Source of the DNA: an uncultured Clostridia bacterium | GTDB lineage: Bacteria; Bacillota; Clostridia; Christensenellales; Aristaeellaceae | DNA length: 64,000 bases | NCBI GenBank assembly: GCA_934631025.1 | Contig: CAKTXR010000007.1 | Location: 24,847-88,846, forward strand | Direction of reading: 5' to 3' | Part shown: piece by piece, positions 27,366-36,311 of the stretch | How positions within the stretch are numbered: the stretch's first letter is position 1 | Layout of the letters: each line of letters begins with the position of its first letter | The notes under the pieces: model-generated | Seen by the model: only the letters and a program-made list of their open reading frames with translations | Told to the model about the DNA's origin: nothing | Databases searched by the model: none | Translations under genes and position numbers: made by a program

Positions 27366-29318
27366 ATGGCGAATTGTCTCTATGTCGCGCCGAACGGCGA
27401 CGATAAGGCGAAGGGCACGATCGACGCGCCCTTTAAGACGCTTCAGGCGGCGCTCAAATGCGTCGAGACGCTGGGCGAGAGCTGCTGGGACGGCGAAATC
27501 ACCGTCTGCCTGCGCGGCGGCGTGTATCCGATCGACAAGACCGTGTCGATCAGCGTGACCGCGCCGGTGACCGTGCGCTCCTGTGACGGCGAGCAGGCGA
27601 TCTTCGACGGCGGCCGCGTGATCTCCGGCTTTGAGGAGGGCGCGCTCAACGGCCTGCGCTGCTGGACGGCCCGGCTCGAGGACGGCGAATACTTCAACTC
27701 GCTGTTCGTGAACGGCGCGCGCAGAACCCGCGCGTTCCTGCCGAAAAAGGACTATTACTACATCGAGGACGTGCCCGGCCAGCCGCTCGATCTGCCCTTC
27801 AACGTGCCGGGCGACCGCTTCATCGTGAAGGAGGGCGATTTTAAGCCCACGCGCAACCTGCGCGACGTGCAGGTTCACGTGTTCCACTACTGGTCGGACG
27901 AGCTGATGCCGGTTCTCTCCTATGATCCCGAGACGCGGCTGCTTATTTCCGATCATCCTTCCCACTACACGCTGCACGACGACCGCAAGAAGCACTATGC
28001 CAAATACCGCATCGAGAACCTCTTCGAGGGGCTGACCGAGCCGGGCGACTGGTATATCGACCGCGCGGAAAAGACGCTCTATTATCTGCCGATGGACGGC
28101 GAGACGATCGAGAACACCGAGGTCGTCGCGCCGGTATGCGAGCAGGCTTTCGATATTCACGACAGCTGCGACTTTACGCTCGACAACGTGACAATCCGCC
28201 ATTTCGACTGGGCGGTGCATGAGGTGTCCGTGCAGGGGCAGGGCTCCACGCAGGCGGGCGGCGCTGTGACGTTTGCGCGCTGCCATCGCTGCGCGTTGAC
28301 CAATTCCGTGATCGAACACGTCGGCTATTATGCGATCGACGTGCGCGAGGGCTGCTCCGTGATCAAGCTGTGCGGAAACGTGCTGCGCGATATGGGCGCG
28401 GGCGGCGTGAAGATCAACGGTACCGACGCGAAGGGCGCGGTCGAGGGGCGCACGCATCACATCCGCGTGTGCGACAACCTGATCACCGAGGGCGGCCGTC
28501 AGTTCCTGGCCGGCATCGGCGTGATCAGCATGCACGCGCATCATGTGACGATCGCGCACAACGTGATCCACGATCTGTACTATTCCGGCGTGTCGTGCGG
28601 CTGGGTGTGGGGCTATGCCGAGAGCGTGTCTCACGACAATATCATCGAGTACAATCACATCTACGACATCGGCCATTTCGTGCTGTCGGATATGGGCGGC
28701 ATTTATATGCTGGGCGTGCAGCCCGGCTCGATCATCCGCTATAATCTGATCCACGACATCGAAAAGGCGAATTACGGCGGCTGGGCGATCTATCCCGACG
28801 AAGGATCGAGCCACCTCTTGATCGAGAACAACATCGGCTATAACACCACGTCCTCGTGCTTCCATCAGCACTATGGCCGCGAGAACGTCGTGCGCAACAA
28901 CATCTGGGCGTTCGGCAGCGAGGGCGTGATCGCCTACACGCGCCTTGAGGAGCACGTCGGCTTTACGTTTGAGCGCAACATCGTATTGACCGACGATCAG
29001 CCGCTGTTCACCGGCTTCGGCATGGCGGGCATAAAGAGCGACATGAACGTCTACTGGGATATTCATGGAAAGCCCCTCGAGTATGCCCCCGATCTGTGGA
29101 ACCGCGAGACGCGCGTGCCCATGGACTCTCTGAAAAAGCAGGGCTACGATCTGTTCACCGTGGTGGCCGATCCGCTGCTTCGCGATCCGGCGCACGGCGA
29201 TTTCACGCTCGATCCGGCCTCGCCCGCGCTGAAGATGGGCTTTGTGCCGATCGACATGACGGGACTGGGCGTCCGCGAGGGACGCGGCAAAGATTTTGAA
29301 AATCAATCCGAGGAGTGA
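27366..29318 (+). CDS. right-handed beta-helix glycoside hydrolase-like protein (GH141-like)
   Basis: A 650-residue protein starting at 27366 behind GGGAGG. The N-terminus 'LYVAPNGDDKAKGTIDAPF' and 'TLQAAL' is the DUF1565-like entry of large beta-helix carbohydrate enzymes; ~250-560 consists of parallel beta-helix rungs ('NSVIEHVGYYAIDVREG', 'NVIHDLYYSGVSCGW', 'NHIYDIGHFVLSDMGGIY') with the cluster of aromatic and acidic residues expected of a sugar cleft. The closest family by memory is GH141 (fucosidase/xylanase). No signal peptide is present, so it works in the cytoplasm. It sits between a Met T-box and metG, with only 6 bases to metG, so it should respond to methionine starvation. The physiological reason is unclear. 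Confidence 0.75.
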   Translation: MANCLYVAPNGDDKAKGTIDAPFKTLQAALKCVETLGESCWDGEITVCLRGGVYPIDKTVSISVTAPVTVRSCDGEQAIFDGGRVISGFEEGALNGLRCWTARLEDGEYFNSLFVNGARRTRAFLPKKDYYYIEDVPGQPLDLPFNVPGDRFIVKEGDFKPTRNLRDVQVHVFHYWSDELMPVLSYDPETRLLISDHPSHYTLHDDRKKHYAKYRIENLFEGLTEPGDWYIDRAEKTLYYLPMDGETIENTEVVAPVCEQAFDIHDSCDFTLDNVTIRHFDWAVHEVSVQGQGSTQAGGAVTFARCHRCALTNSVIEHVGYYAIDVREGCSVIKLCGNVLRDMGAGGVKINGTDAKGAVEGRTHHIRVCDNLITEGGRQFLAGIGVISMHAHHVTIAHNVIHDLYYSGVSCGWVWGYAESVSHDNIIEYNHIYDIGHFVLSDMGGIYMLGVQPGSIIRYNLIHDIEKANYGGWAIYPDEGSSHLLIENNIGYNTTSSCFHQHYGRENVVRNNIWAFGSEGVIAYTRLEEHVGFTFERNIVLTDDQPLFTGFGMAGIKSDMNVYWDIHGKPLEYAPDLWNRETRVPMDSLKKQGYDLFTVVADPLLRDPAHGDFTLDPASPALKMGFVPIDMTGLGVREGRGKDFENQSEE

Positions 29319-29324
29319 AGAGAT

Positions 29325-31367
29325 ATGGACAAGAAAACCTTCTACATCACCACGCCGATCTACTATCCCAGCGGCAACATGCACATCGGCCACACCTACA
29401 CCACCGTGGCGGCCGACACAATGACCCGCTTCAAGAAGCTGACCGGCTACGACACCTATTTCCTCACCGGCACCGACGAGCACGGCCAGAAGATCGAGCG
29501 CAAGGCCGCCGAGGCCGGCGTGACCCCGCAGCAGTTCGTCGACAAGATCGTCGCCGAGACGAAAGAGCTGTGGAAGCTGATGGACATCCAGTACGACGAT
29601 TTCATCCGCACCACCGACGAGCGCCATGTCAAGATCGTGCAGAAGATATTCAGGCAGTTCTATGATCAGGGCGACATCTACAAGAGCGAATATGAGGGAC
29701 TCTACTGCGCGCAGTGCGAGGCCTTCTGGACGCCCACGCAGGTGAAGGAGGACCCCAAGGGCGGGCTGGGCCTGTGCCCCGACTGCGGCCGCCCCGTCGA
29801 GAAGGCGCATGAGGAGAGCTACTTCTTCCGCATGAGCAAATATCAGGACTGGCTGATCGACTACATCGAGACGCATCCCGATTTCATTCAGCCGCAGTCC
29901 CGCGCCAACGAGATGCTGACCAACTTCCTGCGCCCCGGCCTTCAGGATCTGTGCGTGAGCCGCACGTCGTTTAAGTGGGGCGTGCCGGTCGACTTTGACG
30001 ACAAGCACGTCGTCTACGTCTGGATCGACGCGCTGTCCAACTACATTACCGCGCTGGGCTACGGCACCGATCACGACGAGCTGTTTAAGAAATACTGGCC
30101 GGCGGACATCCATCTGGTCGGCAAGGAAATCGTGCGCTTCCATACGATCTACTGGCCCATCATGCTGCACGCGCTGGGCCTGCCGCTGCCCAAGCGGGTG
30201 TTCGGCCACGGCTGGCTGCTCTTCGGCAACGACAAGATGAGCAAGTCGAAGGGCAACGTGGTCTATCCCGGCCCGATCGTCGAGCGCTACGGCGTGGACA
30301 CGCTGCGCTATTACCTCATGCGCGAGATGCCCTTCGGCGCGGACGGCAACTACACCAACGAGGCGCTGCTCACCCGCGTCAACGCCGATCTGGCCAACGA
30401 TCTGGGCAATCTGGTCAGCCGCACCGTCGCGATGATCGAAAAGTACTTCGGCGGCGTTGTGCCCGCGCCGGAAGTCGTGGACGAGACGACCGACGCGCCG
30501 CTGCTCGAGCGCTTTGCGCATATGCCCGAGCTGGTTGAAAAGAGCATGGACGACTTGCAGTTCTCCGTCGCGCTGTCTGAGATCTGGAAGCTGGTGGGCG
30601 ACTGCAACCGCTATATCGACCTCACGCAGCCCTGGGTGCTGGGCCGCAGCGAGGAGGGCAAGCCCCGTCTGGCCACGGTCATGTACAATCTCGCCGAGTG
30701 CGTGCGCGCCATCGCCGTGGCGGTCGGCCCGGTGATGCCCTCGACCCCCGAGCGCATATTCGCGCAGCTGGGCGTGACCGATCCTGCGCTCAAGACGTGG
30801 GAGTCCATCAAGGCGTTCGGCGGCCTGAAGGCCGGCACCGTCGTCAAGAAGGGCGAGGCGCTCTTCCCGCGCTTCGACGTGGCCAGGGAGCTGGCCGCGC
30901 TCGAGGGCGATAAGGCAGACGACAAGGCCGCCAAGAAGGCGGACAAGGCTGAGAAGAAGGCCGAAAAGAAAGCCGAAAAGAAAGCCGAGAAGGCCGAGGT
31001 CAAGGACGAAAAGAAGGCGGATGACGAGGAAAACGCCGGCCTGATCACCATCGACGATTTCGCCAAGGTGAAGCTGCTCACCGCTAAGGTCGTCGCCTGC
31101 GAGCGCGTGCCCAAGTCGGACAAGCTGCTCAAGGAGACGCTCGAGGTGGGAGGCAGCACGCGCACAGTGGTCAGCGGCATCGCCAATTACTATACGCCCG
31201 AGGAGATGGTCGGCAAGACCGTCGTGCTGGTCTCGAACCTTGCGCCCCGCAAGATGCGCGGCATCGTGTCCGAGGGTATGCTGCTCTGCGCCGAGGACAG
31301 CGAGGGCAAATTGAAGCTGGTCACCATTGAGGGCGGCGACTTCGCCTCCGGCATGGAAATCGGCTGA
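29325..31367 (+). CDS. metG: methionyl-tRNA synthetase
   Basis: A 680-residue enzyme that charges tRNA-Met. The HIGH motif is 'HIGH' at 20-23, the KMSKS loop at ~303-307, and a knot with C128, C131, C151 and C154 forms a one-zinc insert. After the helical anticodon domain a ~40-residue Lys/Ala/Glu-rich linker (~529-569) leads to a C-terminal Trbp111/EMAPII-type tRNA-binding domain ('FAKVKLLTAKVVACERVPKS') that dimerises. The ribosome site GAGGAG overlaps the upstream stop, so translation is coupled to the beta-helix gene, and the T-box far upstream governs both. Length and domain order are typical of Firmicutes MetG. Confidence 0.97.
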   Translation: MDKKTFYITTPIYYPSGNMHIGHTYTTVAADTMTRFKKLTGYDTYFLTGTDEHGQKIERKAAEAGVTPQQFVDKIVAETKELWKLMDIQYDDFIRTTDERHVKIVQKIFRQFYDQGDIYKSEYEGLYCAQCEAFWTPTQVKEDPKGGLGLCPDCGRPVEKAHEESYFFRMSKYQDWLIDYIETHPDFIQPQSRANEMLTNFLRPGLQDLCVSRTSFKWGVPVDFDDKHVVYVWIDALSNYITALGYGTDHDELFKKYWPADIHLVGKEIVRFHTIYWPIMLHALGLPLPKRVFGHGWLLFGNDKMSKSKGNVVYPGPIVERYGVDTLRYYLMREMPFGADGNYTNEALLTRVNADLANDLGNLVSRTVAMIEKYFGGVVPAPEVVDETTDAPLLERFAHMPELVEKSMDDLQFSVALSEIWKLVGDCNRYIDLTQPWVLGRSEEGKPRLATVMYNLAECVRAIAVAVGPVMPSTPERIFAQLGVTDPALKTWESIKAFGGLKAGTVVKKGEALFPRFDVARELAALEGDKADDKAAKKADKAEKKAEKKAEKKAEKAEVKDEKKADDEENAGLITIDDFAKVKLLTAKVVACERVPKSDKLLKETLEVGGSTRTVVSGIANYYTPEEMVGKTVVLVSNLAPRKMRGIVSEGMLLCAEDSEGKLKLVTIEGGDFASGMEIG

Positions 31368-31381
31368 TAAAGCATAACAGG

Positions 31382-31416
31382 CGTGGATAGCGGACAAAAA
31401 CCGCTATCCACACTTT
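31382..31416 (+). terminator. intrinsic terminator after metG
   Basis: A perfect 11-base stem GTGGATAGCGG/CCGCTATCCAC (31383-31393 with 31401-31411) followed by ACTTTT. Partial read-through could still feed the next genes, for which no separate promoter was found. Confidence 0.7.
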
Positions 31417-31444
31417 TAGAAGGAAGCGATCGGGAGGAATGGAT

Positions 31445-32170
31445 ATGAATCGCGTTCTTGCGGAGGGGCATCGCGGCTACTGCGCGCGCTATCCCGAAAA
31501 TACGCTGGTGTCCTATCGCGCGGCGCTCGAGGCCGGCGTGGACGCTATGGAGTTTGACGTGTGGCAGTCCAAGGACGGCGTGCCGGTCATCATGCACGAC
31601 GGCAACGCCTATCGCATCTGCGGCGTGGACAAAAAGCTGGGCGACATGACGCTCGAGGAAATCAAACAGCTGGACGCGGGCGCGAAGTTTTCGCCGGCGT
31701 TTGCGGGCGAGCGCGTGCCGACGCTGCGCGAGGTGCTGGAGCTGGCGCGGGAGATTCGCCCCGACGTGATGCTGGGCGTTGAGATCAAGCTCTACACCGA
31801 GGACACCTGCGACAAGACGGTCGCGCTGCTCAAGGAATACGGCTTTTTCGACACCTGCATATTCTATGCGTTCAACGCGCGCATCATCCGCTATCTCAAG
31901 ACCGTCCATCACGCCCGCACGATGGGCTATCCCGATTTCCAGATGGCCGAATTTGAGAAGGATTCCTACAAATATTACGACGAGATCGGCCTCAGCATGG
32001 CGATCATGCGCTCGGAAATCTTCGACTTTTACAGGGCCAAGGGCATGAAGATGCACATCTACTGCGCCGACACCGAGGCCGACGTGCGCGAGGCGATCGA
32101 GAAGGGCGCGTCGCTCATCACGGCCAACGAAATCGAGCCGCTGCTGCGCGTGCTGAAAGGAACTGTATGA
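31445..32170 (+). CDS. glycerophosphodiester phosphodiesterase
   Basis: A 241-residue TIM-barrel enzyme. The ATG at 31445 is correctly spaced from GGGAGG; the ATG at 31439 is too close. 'EGHRGYCARYPENTLVSY' supplies the catalytic His and metal-binding Glu, 'MEFDVWQSKDGVPVIMHD' the ExD pair and second His, and 'LGVEIK' the third metal ligand, as in GDPD enzymes that split glycerophosphodiesters into glycerol-3-phosphate and an alcohol. No signal peptide, so it acts in the cytoplasm. It overlaps tatD by 4 bases. Confidence 0.9.
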   Translation: MNRVLAEGHRGYCARYPENTLVSYRAALEAGVDAMEFDVWQSKDGVPVIMHDGNAYRICGVDKKLGDMTLEEIKQLDAGAKFSPAFAGERVPTLREVLELAREIRPDVMLGVEIKLYTEDTCDKTVALLKEYGFFDTCIFYAFNARIIRYLKTVHHARTMGYPDFQMAEFEKDSYKYYDEIGLSMAIMRSEIFDFYRAKGMKMHIYCADTEADVREAIEKGASLITANEIEPLLRVLKGTV

Positions 32171-32943
32171 GACTGTTTGACACACACTGCCATCTGACCG
32201 ACGAGCGCTTTGACGAGGATCGCGCGGAGACCATCGCGCGGATGCAGACGGCTGGCGTGGAGCGCGCGCTGCTTGTGGGCGACGGCTCGCAGGAAGAGCA
32301 GCCCGTGTTCGCGCTTTCTCGGCAATATGACTGGATGTACGCCGCAACCGGCGTTCACCCGCACGACGCGTCCTGCTGGAGCGCCGCTGCGGCCGCGCGC
32401 ATAGAGCGCTGCATGGCCGATGAAAAGGCGGTCGCGCTGGGCGAAATCGGGCTGGACTATCACTACGATCTCTCGCCGAGGGACGTTCAGCGCGCCGTGT
32501 TCGAGGAGCAGCTGGACATGGCCTGTCGCCTTGACAAGCCGGTGATCCTCCACATCCGCGAAGCGCACGGCGACGCGACCGAGATCCTGACCGCCCATTG
32601 GAAGGCCGGCCGGCTGCCGCGCGGCGTGATGCACTGCTATACCGGCAGCTGGGAGAGCGCGAAAACCTATCTGGCGATGGGGCTGTATATATCCTTTTCC
32701 GGTGCGGTGACGTTTAAGAACATCCCCAAGCTGGGCGAGGTGGCCGTGAACGTGCCCCTCGACCGGCTGCTGGTCGAGACCGACTGCCCATACATGGCCC
32801 CCGTGCCCATGCGCGGCAAGCGCAACGAGCCGGCGTTCGTCGCCTACACGGCGCGGCGCGTGGCCGAGCTGCGCGGCATGGACGAAAACGAGCTGGCGCA
32901 GGCGGCGTTTGAAAACGGCTGCCGGCTGTTCGGCATACGATAA
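32167..32943 (+). CDS. tatD: TatD-family metal-dependent DNase
   Basis: A 258-residue TIM-barrel hydrolase starting at the ATG of an ATGA overlap with the phosphodiesterase gene. 'FDTHCHLTDERFD' (HxH), 'ALGEIGLDYHYD' (Glu ligand), 'VILHIREAHGD', 'GVMHCYTGS' and 'LLVETDCPYMAPVP' are the ordered TatD motifs that bind two metals. metG and tatD neighbour each other in many Firmicutes genomes, and here the order is metG-gdpd-tatD. Likely role is DNA 3' end trimming or quality control. Confidence 0.93.
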   Translation: MRLFDTHCHLTDERFDEDRAETIARMQTAGVERALLVGDGSQEEQPVFALSRQYDWMYAATGVHPHDASCWSAAAAARIERCMADEKAVALGEIGLDYHYDLSPRDVQRAVFEEQLDMACRLDKPVILHIREAHGDATEILTAHWKAGRLPRGVMHCYTGSWESAKTYLAMGLYISFSGAVTFKNIPKLGEVAVNVPLDRLLVETDCPYMAPVPMRGKRNEPAFVAYTARRVAELRGMDENELAQAAFENGCRLFGIR

Positions 32944-32948
32944 CGCGG

Positions 32949-33235
32949 CGCGGCGCTGGGACGGTTATTGCGTGAAAGCGCGGGCTTGAGCATTGGCCAA
33001 ACCGGCGAAGGGTGGCTTCTCTTTTGAGTTGCGCTTTATTGGCGCTTCGATAATGTGGCGCGGCTGTCGGCGGCGGCGTTCTATTGAGAGACGCGCGGCG
33101 CTGGGGGCGTTTTGCGTGAAAGCGCGGATAAGTTGACGAAGAAATGGCTTTCCTTTCAGAAATACGCTTCAATTTCAGCGCTTTTTGCGCCGGAAATCTC
33201 CGTGAATCGGCGCATGGTTTGCGCGGCTGTCGATC
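32949..33235. repeat. degenerate ~144-base tandem duplication
   Basis: The spacer 32944-33302 is made of two related halves beginning GCGCGGCGCTGGG at 32949 and 33093; both continue with TTGCGTGAAAGCGCGG, a TGGCTT.CTTTT segment, and GCGCGGCTGTCG near the end. No gene or clear promoter for araB was found in it. Confidence 0.6.
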
Positions 33236-33302
33236 CCCTCTGTTTCGACATGAACGACGACGGGCGGGGATGAAACACACTTTGTAAGCAAGGAGCGATA
33301 TT

Positions 33303-34970
33303 ATGAGCAAATACGCGCTGGGGATCGACTTTGGCACGCTGTCGGCGCGCGCGCTGCTGGTCGACGTGGAGAACGGCCGCGAGGTGGCCACGGCGGTCAT
33401 GGACTATCCGCACGGCGTGTTGGACGAAGCGCTGCCGGACGGAACGCGCCTGCCGCCCGACTGGGCCTTGCAGGATCCCGCCGACTACATGAAGTGTCTG
33501 GGCCGCGTCGTGCCGGACGCGCTGGAGCAGGCGGGCGTGTGCCCATGCGACGTGATCGGCGTGGGCGTGGACTTTACCACCTGCACGCTCGTGCCCGTGA
33601 CGGCGGACGGCACGCCGCTGTGCCAGACGGCCGGTCTCAAGCATGAAAAATATGCCTATCCGATATTGTGGAAGCATCACGCGGCGCAGGGGCAGGCCAC
33701 GCGCATGACCGAAGTTGCCGAGGCGCGCGGCGAGGACTTCCTGCGGCTGCGCGGCGGCAAGGTGGCCTCCGAATGGGCGATCCCGAAGATCTGGCAGGCG
33801 CTGGAGGAAGCGCCGGAAATCTATGCGCAGGTCGACCGCTATATGGAAGCGGGCGACTGGATGGTCATGCGGCTGACCGGCATGGAAGCGCGCTCGAGCT
33901 GTCTGGCCGGCTACAAGGCGCTCTGGTCGAAGCGCGCGGGCTATCCGGACGACGCGTTTTTCGCCGCGCTCGATCCGAGACTGGAGCATGTGATCGACGA
34001 GAAGCTCTCGCGCGATGTGCGTTTTGTGTGTACCCGCGCAGGCGTGCTGACCGATGAGGGCGCGGCGCTGACCGGCCTTCTGCCCGGCACGCCCGTGGCC
34101 GTGGCGCATTCGGACGCGCACGTCGCTCTGCCCGCGGCGGGCATTGTGGGCAAGGGCGTGATGCTGCTGGTGCTGGGCACGTCGGGCTGTCAGATCGTCA
34201 TGGACGACGAAGAGAAGGATGTGCCGGGCATCTGCGGCGTGGTGGAGGACGGCGTGATTCCGGGGCTGTTCGGCTATGAAGCGGGGCAGTGCTGCCTGGG
34301 CGATCATTTCGGCTGGTTTGTGGACAGCTGCGTGCCCGCGTCCTATGCGCGCGAGGCCGAAAAACTGGGCGTGAGCGTTCATCAGCTGCTCACCGAGCGG
34401 GCGCGCGCCCTGAAGCCCGGCGAGAGCGGCCTGATCGCGCTCGACTGGTGGAACGGCAACCGCTCCGTGCTGGTGGACGCGGATCTGAGCGGCCTGATCG
34501 TCGGCCTGACGCTGGCCACGAAGCCGGAGGACATTTATCGCGCGCTGATCGAAGCCACCGCCTACAGCACGCGCGTCATCATCGAGAATTTCGAGAAGCA
34601 CGGCGTTGAAGTCAAAGAATTGCGCGCGTGCGGCGGCATTGCGCAGAAGAACGCGCTGCTGATGCAGATTTACGCGGACGTGCTGGGCCGCGAGATCCGC
34701 GTGGCGCGCTCCGAACAGACTACGGCGCTGGGCAGCGCGATGATGGGCGCTGTGGCGGCGGGCGCGGACAACGGCGGCTACGACGGCATTGCCGACGCGG
34801 CGGCGCATATGGCCGGCCTGCGCGAGGAAGCGTATACGCCGAACGCCGAAGCGCACGCGGTTTACGACGAGCTTTATTGCGAATATGTCGCGCTGCACGA
34901 TTACTTCGGGCGCGGCGGCAGCGACGTGATGAAGCGGCTCAAGGCCATCCGGGGGCGCATGCATGAATAA
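33303..34970 (+). CDS. araB: ribulokinase
   Basis: A 555-residue FGGY kinase starting at 33303 behind AAGGAG. The N-terminal phosphate loop 'LGIDFGTLSARALLVDVENG', the 'GVGVDFTTCTLVPV' segment, the second ATP loop 'LLVLGTSGCQIVMDDEEK' and 'RACGGIAQKNALLMQIYADV' match AraB, which phosphorylates L-ribulose to L-ribulose-5-phosphate. 'TACGGI'-type C-terminal ATPase motif and length agree with the family. No araA, araD or arabinose regulator is nearby, so the substrate could be another ketopentose. It overlaps the next gene by 8 bases. Confidence 0.9.
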   Translation: MSKYALGIDFGTLSARALLVDVENGREVATAVMDYPHGVLDEALPDGTRLPPDWALQDPADYMKCLGRVVPDALEQAGVCPCDVIGVGVDFTTCTLVPVTADGTPLCQTAGLKHEKYAYPILWKHHAAQGQATRMTEVAEARGEDFLRLRGGKVASEWAIPKIWQALEEAPEIYAQVDRYMEAGDWMVMRLTGMEARSSCLAGYKALWSKRAGYPDDAFFAALDPRLEHVIDEKLSRDVRFVCTRAGVLTDEGAALTGLLPGTPVAVAHSDAHVALPAAGIVGKGVMLLVLGTSGCQIVMDDEEKDVPGICGVVEDGVIPGLFGYEAGQCCLGDHFGWFVDSCVPASYAREAEKLGVSVHQLLTERARALKPGESGLIALDWWNGNRSVLVDADLSGLIVGLTLATKPEDIYRALIEATAYSTRVIIENFEKHGVEVKELRACGGIAQKNALLMQIYADVLGREIRVARSEQTTALGSAMMGAVAAGADNGGYDGIADAAAHMAGLREEAYTPNAEAHAVYDELYCEYVALHDYFGRGGSDVMKRLKAIRGRMHE

Positions 34971-35328
34971 ACGGCTGGCGGCGCTGTTCACGGTTTTGAC
35001 GCTGGCGTTTATGCTGGGCGCGTCGGCGGTTGCGCGGCGTATCGCGGCGGGCGGCGCGCCGTCGGGCAGCTATCCGGCGCTGAGCAGCGCGGAGAACACG
35101 CTCTGCCGCGTGGAGCACGGCGCGGTGCAGATCAACATAAACGCCGCCGATGAGGAGACGCTCATGCTGCTGGACGGCGTGGGCGAGAAGCTGGCCGCGC
35201 GCATCGTCGCCTATCGCGAGGAGCACGGCGCGTTTGCCAGCGTCGAGGAACTCACGAACGTCGAGGGAATGGGCGCGGGTAAGCTCAGCGCCCTGCGCGA
35301 TGAGATTTACTGCGGCGCGGCGGGATAG
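34963..35328 (+). CDS. secreted or membrane-anchored ComEA-like helix-hairpin-helix protein
   Basis: A 121-residue protein whose ATG lies inside the end of araB. Residues 5-25 form a hydrophobic N-terminal anchor or signal, followed by a short linker with one cysteine and two tandem HhH motifs ('INAADEETLMLLDGVGEKLA' and 'VEELTNVEGMGAGKLSAL'), as in the DNA-binding domain of ComEA. The short size and lack of a separate ligand domain match minimal ComEA relatives. It would bind DNA outside the membrane. No comEC is nearby, so a competence role is only inference. Confidence 0.8.
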   Translation: MNKRLAALFTVLTLAFMLGASAVARRIAAGGAPSGSYPALSSAENTLCRVEHGAVQININAADEETLMLLDGVGEKLAARIVAYREEHGAFASVEELTNVEGMGAGKLSALRDEIYCGAAG

Positions 35329-35413
35329 CGCGCCTTTGACGGGCGGGGTTTGAAAGACACGGGAGCGTGTTCCGAAAATCGTCCGGATGGACGTTTCTAC
35401 TCATTAAGGCATG

Positions 35414-35454
35414 AAAAAAGCCGTTTCTCTCGAAGAGGGGGAAACGGCTTTTTG
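35414..35454. terminator. bidirectional terminator
   Basis: Stem AAAAAGCCGTTTC (35415-35427) with GAAACGGCTTTTT (35441-35453) between the convergent ComEA-like and isomerase-like genes. Confidence 0.9.
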
Positions 35455-35459
35455 CGTCC

Positions 35460-36311
35460 TCAGCCCTTGCGGGCGGAGCGGCTTTCCTCAAACAGACTGC
35501 TCAGGTGGCGGCCAATATCGCACAGCTGCCGGAGCGCGCCGTCCTTCAGCGCGTCGGGCAGGGGGCGGACGAAGGCGGGCGCTTCAAACGTCAAATCGCC
35601 GCGATAGTCCGCGTCCGCGAGCGCGCGCATGACATTTTCCCAGTCGATCGCGCCGTAATAGGGCGCGGTGTGCGTGTCGTTTGCGCCGTCGCCGTCCTGA
35701 ACGTGCAGCGCCCTGAGCCGCCGCCCCAGCGCCAGAATCCCCGCGCGCTGATCGATGTGCGCGACGTGCGCGTGGCCCGTGTCCCAGCACGCGCCGAAAA
35801 GCGGCGTGTTCAGCGCGTCGAGGAGCGCGATGTGGCGCTCGAGCATGGCGGTCAGCTCGTCCGGCTTGAACGTGTTCTCCAGCGCGATTTCGACGTTCAG
35901 CCGCGCGGCGGATTCGCACAATTCCGTGAAGAACGCCCGATTGCGCTCGAAGAGCCGCGCTGCGTCGGCGGTTTTTCCGGCGTGAAACACCACGCGCGGG
36001 ATGTTCAGCAGCGACGCGGCTTCCAGCTGCCGGACGGCCATGGACAACTGCGCGGGAACGTCGCCGTCCAGATCGATGCGCTTTAAGCCGTGCGCCTGAT
36101 TGAAGGGCAGGTGAAGCGTCTCGGCAGCCAGACCGACCTGCTCGACCCAGCCGCGCCATCCGTCGCCGGAAAAGGGGAGCGCGCGGCGCGCGTCGGCGTG
36201 ATTGACCAGATTCAAATCGGCGCAGTCAAAGCCCGCGGCCCGCACGCGCGCCATGGCCGGCCTGAGATCAGCCGAGAGCGGCAGGACGTTCAGCGACGTG
36301 GACACCCTCAC
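35460..36311 (-). CDS. TIM-barrel sugar isomerase/epimerase-like protein
   Basis: A 283-residue AP-endonuclease-2/xylose-isomerase-like barrel (PF01261). Metal-binding positions are visible in 'VVFHAGK', 'IALENTFKP' (Glu), 'GACWDTGHAHV' (Asp, His), 'LHVQDGDGANDTH' and 'LTFEAPAF'. The family includes sugar-phosphate epimerases, hydroxypyruvate isomerases and endonuclease IV; the absence of the full nine-His/Glu trinuclear set argues for a sugar substrate. Its ATG overlaps the PAP2 gene stop as ATGA. Substrate unknown. Confidence 0.8.
   Translation of the reverse strand: MRVSTSLNVLPLSADLRPAMARVRAAGFDCADLNLVNHADARRALPFSGDGWRGWVEQVGLAAETLHLPFNQAHGLKRIDLDGDVPAQLSMAVRQLEAASLLNIPRVVFHAGKTADAARLFERNRAFFTELCESAARLNVEIALENTFKPDELTAMLERHIALLDALNTPLFGACWDTGHAHVAHIDQRAGILALGRRLRALHVQDGDGANDTHTAPYYGAIDWENVMRALADADYRGDLTFEAPAFVRPLPDALKDGALRQLCDIGRHLSSLFEESRSARKG

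Noticed and set aside
26691..31397. A 1568-codon open frame on the minus strand opposite the GH141-like and metG genes, and a 1272-codon one at 51824-55642 opposite the citrate operon
   Set aside because: Composition is Arg/His/Ala/Val-rich with no domain; they mirror well-supported genes and arise because GC-rich third positions remove stop codons from the opposite strand.
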